Shown: one piece after another, positions 1 through 11,834 of the stretch
How the letters are laid out: each line of letters starts with the position of its first letter
Numbering within the stretch: position 1 is the stretch's first letter
Assembly: GCF_029867415.1 (NCBI RefSeq)
Contig: NC_081180.1
Coordinates: 145,948,731 to 146,012,730, forward strand
Length of the DNA stretch: 64,000 nt
Direction of reading: 5' to 3'
Source of the DNA: Vicia villosa
Lineage: Eukaryota > Streptophyta > Magnoliopsida > Fabales > Fabaceae
Translations under genes and position numbers: made by a program
Notes under the pieces: generated by a model
What the model was told of the DNA's origin: nothing
Databases searched by the model: none
What the model saw: only the letters and a program-made list of their open reading frames with translations

Positions 1-381
1 TCTTGAAGAAACTTTCAACTAGGGTTTTGAAGTATGTAATATGAGCTTTCCAAAATGTCCAAGAGCATGAAAAAATATGGAGTGTAGCTATGGTTTTGAA
101 TTTTGACATTAGTGACCATTTCACTTGAAATTTCAAGCCATTTTTGCAAAGTTATGAACCAATTTGCCAAATAATGCAAGTAATGATACACCAAAGCAAT
201 GATTGAAGATATTTTTCTGATTTGAGACAGATGGGAAAGAGATAAGAAGCATAGCCAATTTTAACCATGGTTTAGTAACTTTAACCATATGCATTTAATG
301 GTAAGATTCCTTTCTATCCTTTAAGTGCCAAATCACCAAAGAAGAAGCAAGTTGCAAAGCTCTGAGTTCAGAATGTTTGGC

Positions 382-390
382 CTATAAATA
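382..390 (+). promoter_or_regulatory. TATA box of the large LTR
   Basis: CTATAAATA is followed by GAGG and then by a C/A-rich leader containing TTTCTCTCTTC. This is the arrangement of a plant pol II LTR promoter (U3/R border). Transcription would run rightward, giving an R-U5 region of about 3.5 kb, which would fit an Ogre-size LTR. Confidence 0.6.
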
Positions 391-1345
391 GAGGTGCAAA
401 TCACTCTTCAATTCACACCAAAACCTCACAATTATAGGTTTTCTCTCTTCTTTCTTGAATTACAAGTCATGTGTTTCAAAGTGAGGTAGAAAACTCAACC
501 TCCAAACCTTGCAAGTTCTGAACAAAGTGATGCTTCCCACAACTCATAAACATCATTTGAAACTTGTTTGAACCACTCATACACCCCAAAAACACCTCAA
601 GCTCAAAATCACTACCTCACTTCTCAAATATGCATAACCATGGCCTTATCATGCCAAAATCCATTCAAGATCATTTCTGTCCAAACTAACACTTCCAACA
701 CCTCATATATATCACATATGAACTATCCAAACACTCACATATGATCTGAAACATCTCCATCTTCAAATTCGATTCATACTTGAAGCAACTGCAGATCGGG
801 TGCCATGGCCATGCTCAGATGAATTCAACTTGTTCCAGACATCCAGACACCTTCCATAATCATCATAGAAGCTATTCAGATTGATACAAAGCATCTGTAA
901 CACCTCCAGATCAAAATCCAATTCTCAGTTTGGCCGTTTTTGAGGTAAGTGCTCATGAACTTCAAATTCATACTTCCACGCATCATAAATGAAATGTGAG
1001 CATACCATCTTGTTTCTGCACCTATGAGGATCATTAACCCTCAATCAATTGCATCATAACTTGCACATACACGATTTCACATTGAATTTCAGTTCTAGGG
1101 TTCTTCATGTTCATGCGAAAATTGACCCCTTTAGAGCAAAAATAAATGAATTCTGAGATCACCATCATGTTCCTTGTGAAAAACCGAGTGAGATAGACCC
1201 TTTGCTTGATCAAAACAACACAGTTTTAGAGATTTTCAAATTTCAGTTGGAGGGTTGTTCTTGGCGCGTTTTTGGTTCAAAGGATTTCTGGAAATTGATT
1301 TAAAATATAATTATTTCAACGCGTGTATATTACAAGCCACAAGCG

Positions 1346-1425
1346 TGGCTCAGTTGGCTTTTGTTTTGAGTAGTGACCTCAGGGTCACGAGTTCAAGTCC
1401 CTATGGGACCAAACCCTTCTTTTTT
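1346..1425 (+). other. tRNA-like pol III box A/box B segment inside the LTR
   Basis: TGGCTCAGTTGG at 1346-1357 matches a pol III box A. AGTTCAAGTCC at 1390-1400 matches box B, and TTTTTT at 1420-1425 could terminate pol III. Box spacing is tRNA-like. No clear acceptor stem is seen, so this is a SINE-type head or tRNA pseudogene embedded in the LTR rather than a functional tRNA gene. Confidence 0.45.
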
Positions 1426-1880
1426 ATCACTATTTCTCTTCATTTTCTTCACAACTTCAACCATTAATTTAGCCAATCAAATTAACTCATTTTTTCTTCA
1501 TTTTTTACACACTTATTATTTTATATATGTATTTTATGAATATCAAAAAAAATCACAAAAATATATTTGTTTAATACATTTTTAATTAAGTTTAAAATAA
1601 CATGTTTTAAGTATTTTTTAATACTTTTAAATATTGTTTTTCACTTGATTTCTCAAATTTAATCACTTGTAAATATTTTTTGAGCAAACCCTAATCATCT
1701 AAGTGTCAATTTAAGACAATCTTTTTGTTTATCTTGATTAAATAAACTTCTTTCAAAATTCAAATCATTTTAAATAAGCGATCGCGATTCTTTTCAAAAA
1801 CGATAAACCATTTTCTTTTGATTTTCAAAGAAAACTATTGATTAAATCTTTTTAATTGATCAATTGATTTTCAAAACGAT

Positions 1881-2494
1881 GTGGGGCCTCTCGAATATTA
1901 GAGAGTATAAGTCCCTTTTCTTTTTCTTTGTACAGTTTTTTTAAAACAGAAAACTTTTTCCGAAACTTCAAAACAGTTTTTTTAACAACAAATCACACAT
2001 CTTTTTCAAACCATCCACCCTGTTTTATGAAAATAAAACAGGGGCCTCTCGAATATTAGAGAGTGTAAGTCCCATTTCATTTCTTTTCTTACAGTTTTCA
2101 AAACATTCTTCAAAACAATAAAACTTCTTCAAAATAAACAATTTTCAAACAATTTTCAAATCATTTCCAAAACAACAAAACTCCAAACTTCAAAGCTTTT
2201 CAAAATACCACGGGCCTCCACGTAGGTATAAGTCCCAAGCCCTTTTGTACATACCCATTCATGTACATGAAATTAGGTATTTCATTGTACACACCGTTTT
2301 GTACATATCTCGATCAGTTTGATTTTTAACTTTGAATAACAAACCAAAAATGAAGGTTTCTTTAAATCTTCCCAAAAATACCATGGGCCTCCATGTAGGT
2401 ATAAGTCTCAAGCCCTTTTTGTAAATACCTGTTTACATAGCTTTGAATAAATTCAAGTGGACCTCTCCTCGAGTATGAGTCCCGAGCCCCTATA
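1881..2494 (+). repeat. Five dispersed GGGCCTC...AAGTCCC modules
   Basis: The motif GGGCCTCTCGAATATTAGAG with a following AAGTCCC occurs at 1881-1915 and 2041-2074. Diverged versions (GGGCCTCCAyGTAGGTATAAG with AAGCCC) occur at 2208-2254 and 2382-2429, and a fifth at 2455-2494. CTCTCGAATATTAGAGAG is nearly self-complementary, so each unit could form a hairpin. The modules lie inside the large LTR. Confidence 0.6.
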
Positions 2495-2649
2495 TATACA
2501 AATGGAGCATGCTTACAGGTATATTTCCTTCATAAACTCCATTATATACACACACTCTGTCATATATAACTGTTCATGTACTTGTTCATGTTTGTTTGTA
2601 CTTGTTCATACTTGTGATTGTGTTATATGCTTATTCAACTTAGTACAAC

Positions 2650-2945
2650 ACTAGGTTCCCCATAGCCTCCTATTGGGCTTCGTGCAAAGAATCTCCCTAG
2701 TCTAGGTTAGGACATAGAGTATGGTTTCCCGGTGAAATCGCTCTAAGAGCTCAAACCAACTATACCATGCCTCCCCTTGGGCTTTGTACAAACGAGTGAC
2801 CCTCCCATAGCCTCCTCTTGGGCTTACAATGCAAGGACCCTGGATTGTCCCTCCCATAGCCTCCTCTTGGGCTTACAATGCAAGGACCCTCGGATAGCCT
2901 CCTCTTGGGCTTCGTACAAGGACCCACGGGCTTCTTATAAGCATC
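2650..2945 (+). repeat. Tandem repeat, unit about 50-55 bp (ATAGCCTCCTCTTGGGCTT)
   Basis: Five or six imperfect units carry AGCCTCCTCTTGGGCTT followed by a variable ACAATGCAAGGACCC segment. Two neighbouring units are almost identical. The short ORFs on both strands here are products of the repeat and not genes. Confidence 0.7.
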
Positions 2946-3051
2946 CCCAATATCCAAATCAAGTACCCTAGGAGATTAGACATTTTTCATCTCTATGCTA
3001 GGAGTATCTCTTATATATCATCACAAACAATCAATCAATCAATCAAACTTC

Positions 3052-3232
3052 TTTTTGCCACAAGGCTGGCTAATCAACCAAACTGTTTTACCACCGTACT
3101 GGATGATTAATCAAAGTTTTTGTCACAAGGCTGACTTCATTGAAACTTTTGCCACAAGGCTGGCTGATTAATCAAAGTTTTTGTCACAAGGCTGACTTCA
3201 TTGAAACTTTTGCCACAAGGCTGGTTAAACAA
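3052..3232 (+). repeat. Tandem repeat, GCCACAAGGCTGgCT unit
   Basis: Alternating GCCACAAGGCTGGCTGATTA and GTCACAAGGCTGACTTCATT segments are separated by short AATCAAAGTTTTT or GAAACTTTT linkers. The composite unit of about 60 bp is repeated close to three times. It belongs to the large LTR. Confidence 0.65.
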
Positions 3233-3935
3233 ACAAAAACATCTTTATCATTCTAAGCACCCTAAGTGGCATGGCCCCGGGCTTATAATGAAAAGATTTT
3301 CAAACAAAATTAAATAGATGTATGTGATGATATAGATTAGATACATCTAGCATTTAGACGACATTTGTCTATTTTCCTTTGCTTCCACTAGCATAAGTGG
3401 GAACTACGATTGCTCTGACTTTCTCAACATCCCTTTGAGAATACGTAGGCACAAGGTCGATCCTTGGCGAGCAAAACAAAACAAAACACAAAAAACCATT
3501 CAAACCTTAGCACCCGTAGACCCCGAGCTACAGATGCTCTGATTCCCTCTAAGGGATATGTATGCAGAGGATTGCGATGATCTTTGCGAGCATAATCAAA
3601 CAAACACCTTAGGTCCCACCTATTTCACAACAGAACCTTCACCGTAGCATAGAATAAAAAACAATAAAGAACCCTGTAGAGTACTACAGATACGTTGGGT
3701 GCTAATACCTTCCCTTCGTATAACCAACCCTCTTACCCAAGATCTCCCCCCACTTTTAGGTTATTGCAGCTTTTTTCCTTTTCCTCCTTTGGAAATAATA
3801 AAAAGTTTGGTCGAAATAAAAGAAAAATCATTTTTATGAGCACTCGAGCCCAAAGAAGGCATCAGGTGTCTCATCCCACAAAAAAGAGGAACAAAACGGT
3901 TTTTCGCCCGCGACACAAACCATAGCAATCAAACT

Positions 3936-4870
3936 GTTAGAAATAAAAACAAGAATTTATAAAACACCCAGTTTGCGGCGCCATCATTATTTGCGGCGCA
4001 AAGGTGTGGGTTCAAACCCAGTTCGCGGCGCAAAGGTGTGTTTGCGGCGCAAACCATGCGATACTCAGCCACCATGTCTCAAATTGAAAGTGTTGCTTGC
4101 AACAATAAGAACCCCAATCACACAAATGCAAATTCAACCCATTAAACCTTAAGAGTAACACATGCAAGTTCAAATTTTTAGAAATCAAGATTGAATCTCT
4201 ATGTTAATTAAAGAACCCTAACCTAGAATGAGATAAACAACAAGCTTTAAGAGTCATGAACATAGCAAAGCATACCTTTGATTTGAGTTAAGCAACTGCA
4301 GTGATTTAAGAGGGATGTGTGTGATAGTGTTGGTGAACTTAGGGTTTGGATGTGGAGGGTGGAAGTTTTGTGGGAGAGAGTTTAAAAGAAAATGGAAGAG
4401 TAACTAAAATAAAATAAAAGAGTACTTAAGTAAAAAAAATAAAAAGGAAGGAATTTTCTGCCTCGCAGGGTTTGCGGCGCAAACAGGAGGAAATTTCTTT
4501 GTAAAAATGGCTTGCTCTCTGTTTTTGCCCTGTTTGTGGGGCAAATCTTGTTTGCGGCGCAACAGCTGAAAGGGAAAAAAAATTAATTTGTTTGCGGCGC
4601 AAACACTTGTTTGCGGGGAAAACAGGAGGAAATTTCTTTGTAAAAATGGCTTGCTCTCTGTTTTTGCTCTGTTTGCGGGGCAAACAGACTTGAATTTTTG
4701 AAAAAGATGCCAATTTTCACAATAACCTTCACCCTCTAGAGAGAATACAAACACCTAACAAATACAAGACAGAAAATCTATGAAAATAACACAATCTACT
4801 TACGACGTTGGGTTGCCTCCCAACAAGCGCTTTGTTTAACGTCGTTAAAGCTCGACGGTTCAATGATCTC
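3936..4870 (-). other. 3' non-coding part of the Athila element with TTTGCGGCGCAAA motifs
   Basis: This stretch lies downstream of integrase and has no convincing ORF. About ten copies or variants of TTTGCGGCGCAAA occur between 3970 and 4690; it is an inverted repeat (TTTGCG/CGCAAA) around one base. A segment of about 75 bp is repeated at 4481-4555 and 4619-4693. At 4800-4860, a GACGTTGGGTTGCCTCCCAA run lies just after the integrase stop. The same GCGGCGCAAA motif recurs in the LTR at 11356-11480. Confidence 0.6.
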
Positions 4871-7800
4871 TCACGGCTCATTAAGTAACACAGCACATGA
4901 TTCGCACACCACTTCCCCACCATGATAAAGCTTAAGTCTTTGACCATTAACTGTCCAGCTTTCCTTAGACTTGGGATCCTCAATCACAATGGCTCCATAG
5001 TCCCTCACTTCCTTCACCACAAATGGTCCAGACCATTTTGATTTAAGTTTACCGGGAAACAATCGAAGCCGCGAATTGAATAGCAACACCATCTGCCCCT
5101 CATGAAAACTTTTGCATCGGACCTTTTTATCATGATAAGCTTTGACATTGTCTTTGTAGAGCTTATTGGAGTGATACGCCTGGTCCCTTAACTCTTCCAA
5201 TTCATGGAGTTGGTCTTTTCTTTTGTGGCCGGCCAGAGTGGTATCAAAGTTCAAAAATTTAAGAGCCCACAATGCTCTATGTTCCAGCTCTACCGGGAGG
5301 TGACACGTTTTTCCGTAGACCATCTGAAAAGGGGTTAGTCCAATAGGAGCTTTGTAGGCAGTACGATATGCCCACAAAGCTTCATCTAGTTTCAATGACC
5401 ACTCTTTTCCAGAGCTCGAGACCGTTTTCTCAAGAATTCTCTTTACCTCTCTATTTGATACTTCCGTTTGACCATTTGCTTGTGGGTGATAGGGGGTGGT
5501 CACCTTATGTTTTACACCATAATGTTCTAAAACTTTTTCCAGAGGTGTATTACAAAAGTGAGAACCTCCATCACTTATCAACACCCTTGGCACACCAAAA
5601 CGTGAGAAGATATTTTTCTTTTAAGAATTTAATCACTGTTTTGGAGTCGGCCTTAGGTGTCGCAAGTGCTTCCACCCACTTAGATACATAGTCAACGGCA
5701 ACAAGAATGTACTCATTAGCGAAAGAGGGAGGAAACGGACCAACGAAATCAATGCCCCAACAATCAAAAACTTCAACTTCTAACATATTGGTTAAGGGCA
5801 TTTCATCGCGTTTGCCTATTCCTCCACTCCTTTGGCATTTGTCACAACTTTTTGCATGCTCATGAGCATCTTTGAATAGAGTAGGCCAAAAGAACCCTGA
5901 TTGGAGTACTTTGGTGGCTGTTCTCCATCCACTATAGTGGCCTCCATACGGAGAGTTGTAACAATGCCAAAGAATATCTTTCGCTTCTTCATTGGTGACA
6001 CATCTTCTCAAGATGTTGTCAACACCTTCTTTGAATAGATATGGGTCATCCCATACATAGTGTTTGGCATCCGCTAAAAATTTCTTTCTTTGATTGCTAG
6101 TGAGGTCCTCCGGGATCAACCCAGTTGCCTTATAATTTGCAAAATCGGCAAACCAAGGCCTCACGTGAATCGCAAAAAGTTTTTCATCGGGAAATTCTTC
6201 TCTTACTTCTAACTCGTTCTTTGTAATCTCCACGTTTACCAATCGAGATAAATGATCCGCCACCAAGTTTTCGGATCCCTTTTTGTCTCGGATTTCCAAA
6301 TCAAACTCTTGTAAAAGTAAAATCCAACGGATTAACCTTTGTTTGGAATCCGGCTTGGTTAGCAAATATTTTATCGCGGAATGATCGGTGTAGACTACAA
6401 CTTTAGAACCGATCAAATAAGCTCTAAATTTCTCCAATGCATACACTATGGCTAGTAGCTCTTTTTCAGTTGTTGCATAGTTAATTTGAGCTTCATTCAA
6501 AACTTTACTAGCATAGTGAATTGCATGGAAAACTTTTGATCTTCTTTGACCTAATATCGCACCAACCGCATAATCGCTTGCATCACACATGAGTTCAAAA
6601 TCCATTTTCCAATTTGGAGCAACGATTATGGGTGCGGTAACTAATTTGTCTTTCAGCTCAAGGAATGCTTTTAGACAAGACTCATCAAAATTAAAATGCG
6701 TACCTTTGTTGAGTAAATTACTCAATGGCTTTGCGATCTTCGAAAAATCCTTGATGAATCTCCTGTAGAAACCGGCATGTCCAAGAAAGCTCCTTATTCC
6801 CTTGATGTTGGTTGGTGGTGGCAGCTTCTCTATGATTTCCACTTTGGCTTTGTCAACTTCAAGTCCTTTGGAAGAAATTTTGTGTCCAAGAACCACTCCT
6901 TCGGTGACCATAAAATTGCATTTTTCCCAATTGAGCACAAGGTTGGTCTTCACACATCTCTCCAATACCACTTCAAGATTCTTTAAGCATAGGTCAAAAG
7001 ATGCTCCATACATCGAAAAATCGTCCATGAACACCTCAATACATTCTTCAATCAAATCCGCAAAGATGGCTTGCATGCATCTTTGGAATGTAGCTGGAGC
7101 ATTACATAGTCCAAAGGGCATTCTTCGATAGGCAAAAACACCAAAGGGACATGTAAAAGCGGTCTTCTCATGGTCTGCCGGGTTCACCGAAATTTGGTTG
7201 TAGCCCGAATAACCATCTAAAAAGCAATAGAAATTCTTGCCGGCTAGCCTTTCCAACATTTGATCCATGAAAGGCAATGGGAAATGATCCTTCCTTGTTG
7301 CTTGATTTAATCTTCTATAGTCGATACACATTCTCCACCCGGTTACCGTTCTTGTCGGAATCAATTCATTCTTTTCATTTCGGATAACCGTCATGCCGCC
7401 TTTCTTAGGAACAACTTGCACCGGACTTACCCATTCGCTATCGGAAATAGGATAAATCATCTCGGCCTCTAATAGCTTAACTACTTCCTTCCTCACGACT
7501 TCCTTCATTGATGGGTTGAGCCGTCTTTGAGGTTGAGCAACCGGTTTGTAATCGTCCTCCATCATGATTTTGTGCATGCAATAAGCGGGGCTAATACCTT
7601 TCAAATCAGATAAAACCCACCCTATTGCACCTTCATGCTTCTTTAACACCTCGATTAAGCGAGTCTCCTCTTGAGTAGACAAAGAATTACTAATGATCAC
7701 CGGCTTAGTGAAGTTATCACCAAGGAAAACATACTTCAAATGAGGTGGCAACATCTTTAACTCAATTTTTGATTCTTCCACTTTCTTTTCCGCATGCAAC

Positions 7801-10340
7801 TCTTCTACCTTTTCTTCATTATGATCTATCTCCCCACAAGGTTCCAACTCATTCAAGAATGCTTCCATTTCTTTCTCTTTAATCTCGGATAAGACATTGT
7901 TAGCTCCTATAAGAGATCTTTCCAAAGGACTAGAGATGTGAACTTGATTAGCAACCTCCTCGATCTCCTCTTCGGTGGCATCGACTCGAAATGTGTCATG
8001 TTTATCCTTGGGATGCTTCATTGCTTCAAAGAGATTGAAAGTGACTTCTTCATCTTGCACTCTCACCTTCATAAGACCATCGTCTATGTTGATCATCATC
8101 CGGGCTGTTTTCATGAAAGGTCTTCCAAGTATCAATGGTACGTCACGGTCTTCTTCCATATCAACTACCACAAAGTCTACCGGGAACAAAAATTTGTCCA
8201 CTTTGACTAGCATGTCTTGTGCAACTCCGTAAGGAGAGGTGAGAGACTTATCGGCTAGTTGCAAAGTCATTCGGGTCGGCTTCATCTCTATGTTTCCCAA
8301 TCTCTTGATGATAGATAACATAATTAAATTAATACTTGAGCCCAAATCGACCAAACTGTTACCTATGTAATGACCTCCGATTGTAACCGGCAAGGTAACC
8401 CGTCCCGGATCGGCTTCTTTCTTTGGTAATGTCTTTTGGATTATGGCACTACAACGAGCATCAAGTAGAATAGACTCCTCTTCCGAATATCTCTTTTTCT
8501 TGGTGAGAATGTCCTTCATGAACTTTGCATATTTTGGCATTTGTTCTAACGCTTCGGAAAATGGGATATTCACTTGGAGTTGTTTGAAAATATCCATAAA
8601 CCTAGCGTATTGCCTTGCATTATCCTTCCTTGATTTGGCATGAGGGTATGGTAAGTGTTGGGAAGGGATTGCGCTCTTTTGTTCATCTCTCTTTTTATTT
8701 CTCTTCACACTTTTAGTGTTCTTCTCCTTTTCTTCATCTTCTTTCCTCTCTTTTTCAACTAATTCTTCCTCTATCTTTTCCTCACTTTTTTCTCCCTCAT
8801 TTTCAACTATCACTTCCACTTCTTCCTCTTCAACTACTACTTCCTCATCATCTTCCACTATGACCTCTTCATTCACACCATTATTCACCTTTCTCCCACT
8901 TCTTGTAACAATGGCTTTGCAATGTTCCTTAGGATTGGTTTGGGTGTTGGCGGAAAAGGATGCTCCCGGTTGTTGCTCGGACAATTGCTTTGCAAGTTGA
9001 CCCACTTGATTTTCTAAATTCTTTATGGCCGCTTCATTGCTCCTTTGGTTAGCCATGGATGCTTGCATGAATTGTGTAAGAGTGTCTTCCAATTTTGAGC
9101 TCCCACCTTGAGACTGTTGACCTTGGACTTGAGGGTTTGGGCTTTGATAAGGACTTTGATGTTGATAGTGTTAATTGTTGAATCTTGAGGGTTGAAATCC
9201 TTGGTTGTTTCTTTGGTATGGATTGTTGTGAGGTGGAGGTTGCCTTTGATAACCTTGATTTTGATTGTTGACATGATTCACTTCTTCACCCTCAGGCGGA
9301 GGACAAAACCCGGTAGGATGGTCACCTTGACAAAGTTCACAACTTGCCACGTGAGAAGTCATTTGCATCCCATGAATTTCCTTCATTTGTTGTGGAAGCT
9401 TCGACATTTGCTTAGTGAGTAACTCAACTTGTTGAGAGAGAATCTTGTTTTGAGCAAGGATGGCATCATTGGTGTTTAATTCGAGAACACCCGGCTTCCT
9501 TTGTGATGGACTCCTATCATGTTGAGTTTGGAGATCATTGAGTGCCATACAATCGATTATCATTATTGCATCCTCCGCGCTTTTTGACATTAGAGAGCCA
9601 CCCGCGGTAGCATCCAAAAGTGTCTTGTGTACCAGTTGAAGTCCATTGCGGAAGATGTGAATTTGTGTGAGATCATCAAAACCATGACCCTTGCATTTTC
9701 TAAGCATGGATTTGAATCTTTCCCAAGCATCATTTAAGGACTCGTTGCTTCCTTGATTGAAAACCGCAATTGTCGTTTTGGCCTCCATGAATCGGGATTG
9801 AGGAAAATATCGTTCTAAAAATTTTTCTTCCAATAGATTCCGATCCGTCATCACATTTGGTAATTGATCAAGATACCATTCTTTGGCTTTCCCAAGTAAT
9901 GAGTGTGGAAATAGTCTCTTGAACAATGATTCTTCATTGGCCGCATCGACTCCCGTTGAACTTGCAATCTCATAAAATTTGGTGAGATGTGCGAAATGAT
10001 CCTCATGATCCATTCCGGTGAATGGATTTGCATAAACAAGTTGGAGGATTCCGGTCTTCATCTCCGTATTTGCTCCACCTTGAGCATTGCGTGCAAATTG
10101 GGCGGTACGTCTTGGACTATTGGCGGACATTTCAGTTGGAACAACACCCGCCATGTCTCCTTCAAAGGTGTCTACAACTACTTCTTCAATTTGATTGTTA
10201 GAAGAAGTAGATGCCTCCTCTTTTTGTCTCTTCTCTTGGGCTAACTTTCTTCTTCTTCGTGTCTTGCTATTGAGCCTTCGGAGTGTTCTTTCAATTTCGG
10301 GATCAAAATGAAATTGCTCTTCGGAAGCTTTTTCTCGCAT
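4871..10340 (-). pseudogene. Athila gag-pol polyprotein, one nonsense codon and one frameshift
   Basis: The polyprotein would supply capsid, protease, reverse transcriptase, RNase H and integrase. Gag (10340-9174) ends at an in-frame TAA at 9171-9173; the same frame continues directly to 5571. The pol part shows a protease-like [13 protein letters not shown] motifs [21 protein letters not shown] and VFMDDFS, RNase H with [11 protein letters not shown], and the integrase zinc finger [11 protein letters not shown]...CDKC plus [10 protein letters not shown]. Near 5618-5632, in an A/T run, the frame shifts by one base; the rest of integrase (DGGSHF, HPQANGQTE, C-terminal domain) continues in another frame and ends at 4871. 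The ATG at 10340 is preferred over an upstream TTG. The copy cannot make a full polyprotein. Confidence 0.9.
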
Positions 10341-10451
10341 ACACAAGAATCTACAAAACTAGAAAACCAAGTGAAACGAAAAAGCAATATTAATAAAGTA
10401 ACAAAAGTTAAAACAATGAACTATTGCAATGCTTGCAATATCAAACGCCAA

Positions 10452-10469
10452 TCCCCGGCAACGGCGCCA
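10452..10469 (-). promoter_or_regulatory. Primer-binding site for tRNA-Asp
   Basis: The minus strand reads TGGCGCCGTTGCCGGGGA, which is complementary to the 3' end of plant tRNA-Asp including CCA. It starts 3 bp inside the LTR border at 10473, exactly where a minus-strand primer site is expected. tRNA-Asp priming is typical of Athila elements. Confidence 0.9.
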
Positions 10470-10472
10470 ATT

Positions 10473-11730
10473 TGTTGAATAGTATATTCAAGGCAAATAT
10501 TTTTAAATCGTATCCACAGAGATTGGGTGATATTACCGCCGTTCTATAGTTACTATCGCTTTAAGTTTAAGTTGTAACAAAGTTGGTTTGAGTTGAGTTT
10601 CTATTTTTCTATTCAAAAGGTAAAACAAGTAATAAAATAAGATTTGTTCAAAGATAAAAGATTGACAAGATTGGTTTTGGTTTCATTATCCCTATCTCCT
10701 ATGTGACTTTAACAACTAAAGTATACTTCAATAGCAATGCAATGTTCTAGTATCCTCTCAACAATGTTTATGTCTAAACAAAGTTGTGAAAGTTAATATA
10801 TTAATCTTTAGATGATCTCTCACTCTAACTATCAATACATTAAGCTTGATTGATTGATACAAATAGAAAAGTGGCAAATAAATCTATTTCTAGCATTTAT
10901 TCACTACTTGATAAAATGTTGTAGAACAAGACTTGAAATACATTTCTCAATCATAAATCAAATCTAAATATGAAATATAAAACAACAACATTCATCTATT
11001 TCAATACTAAGGAAGTTCATACAAAAGTGTTAGAGGAAATACATAGTTAACAAGGATAGCTACTACCTCCAATCTTGTCAAAGTGGGATTTAGCTACTCA
11101 TCACCGTAGTTGACAGCAAGAAGAATGAAGAAGAAGCTAAGAACATCAATCTCTCACAAAGTTGTTCTTTTTCTCACTCAAAACCCTAGCCTCAATGTTT
11201 GGTTCACAATAGAATAGAATAATAAATGGCCTTGGTTCCTTTTCTTTTATCTAAAATAACCCCCCAAAATTCGTACTAACTGTCCACATTCAAAAAGATA
11301 AAAACCTAATGACAAGTGGCAGACCAGCTAAAGTAAAAGAGGAATTCTGTTTCGCATTGTTTGCGGCGCCAAGGATGTTTGCGGCGCAAACACTTCAGTT
11401 TCTGCCACATCAGAATCCAGCCAAAAACCAAGACAGATGGAATTTTTGCAGGTTGCGGCGCCAAGGATGTTTGCGGGGCAAACAGGCCTCATCAGCACTT
11501 CTTTTGCTAATCCAAGTCTTCAAGTGATTCCCCTTTTGCTTCCATGAGCTTCAAACCTAATCCAAGCACTACAAAACTAACAAACATGTGAAATAACAAT
11601 TCAAAAGAACTAAAACTAACTAAATTGCAAAATTATTAAATTGTAAGAATAAATGTGTGATTATTGAGTAAAAAGTGGCTAAAGGGACCAAAAACAATAT
11701 ATGAAAATTAGTACTATTTGGTCCCTAACA
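10473..11730 (-). repeat. Athila LTR, 1258 bp
   Basis: The minus strand starts TGTTAGGGACC at 11730 and ends CAACA at 10473, the usual TG...CA borders. The LTR is AT-rich, contains four TTTGCGGCGC-type motifs (11356-11480) and no ORF of note. It is the 5' LTR relative to the gag-pol to its left. No matching second LTR is present in the window. Confidence 0.85.
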
Positions 11731-11745
11731 CTTGACCCTCCCCCG
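11731..11745 (-). other. Polypurine-tract-like sequence on the outer side of the Athila LTR
   Basis: The minus strand reads CGGGGGAGGGTCAAG immediately before the TG that opens the LTR. A purine tract in this place marks a 3' LTR, yet on its other side this same LTR has a primer-binding site, which marks a 5' LTR. It may be the last internal bases of a second, deleted element copy sharing this LTR. Confidence 0.55.
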
Positions 11746-11834
11746 ATGTTGCGCTAACAGTACGTAGGTAGTTAACTTGTTTGATTCCTCTTAGAGATAA
11801 TGTATGAAAAAGATGGCGACATCAAGCTCATAGC

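Larger units (their letters stand above)
1..3925 (+). mobile_element. Large Ty3/gypsy LTR (Tat/Ogre-like), left end outside window
   Basis: No coding capacity is seen over 3.9 kb. There is a TATA box at 382-390 followed by a long leader-like stretch, and several blocks of tandem or dispersed short repeats (1881-2494, 2650-2945, 3052-3232). The end (about 3690-3925) has a run resembling what I remember from the 3' part of large legume Tat/Ogre LTRs. I infer one LTR on the + strand running from before base 1 to about 3925. No primer-binding site or Tat gag follows, so it is a solo or truncated LTR that replaces the expected 3' LTR of the Athila element to the right. The family name is inference; the boundary is good to about 15 bp. 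Confidence 0.5.
3936..11730 (-). mobile_element. Athila-lineage Ty3/gypsy retrotransposon, 3' LTR missing
   Basis: Read on the minus strand the element has a 1258-bp LTR (11730-10473), a tRNA-Asp primer-binding site, one long gag-pol reading frame (10340-4871) and about 0.9 kb of 3' non-coding DNA (4870-3936). The tRNA-Asp primer and an RT with the motif FMDD point to the Athila group. The 3' LTR is absent: the sequence runs directly into the large LTR that ends near 3925. The copy is dead, with one in-frame stop, one frameshift and a lost LTR. The left end coordinate is approximate. Confidence 0.85.

Noticed and set aside
2760..2971. Overlapping ORFs on both strands with repeated Pro/Arg/Gly blocks
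   Set aside because: Both come from a non-coding tandem repeat in the large LTR; no homology to a gene and no promoter placement.
2650..3232. CRISPR-like array
   Set aside because: Units are tandem without regular unique spacers, and the DNA is clearly from a plant nuclear genome.
8716..9000. Serine/threonine-rich + strand ORF
   Set aside because: It is the antisense of the Glu/Lys-rich linker in the Athila polyprotein.
11731..11830. Start of the copia element (5' LTR or primer site)
   Set aside because: No TG...CA repeat or TGGTATCAGAGC-type site is present; the sequence enters copia gag without a start.
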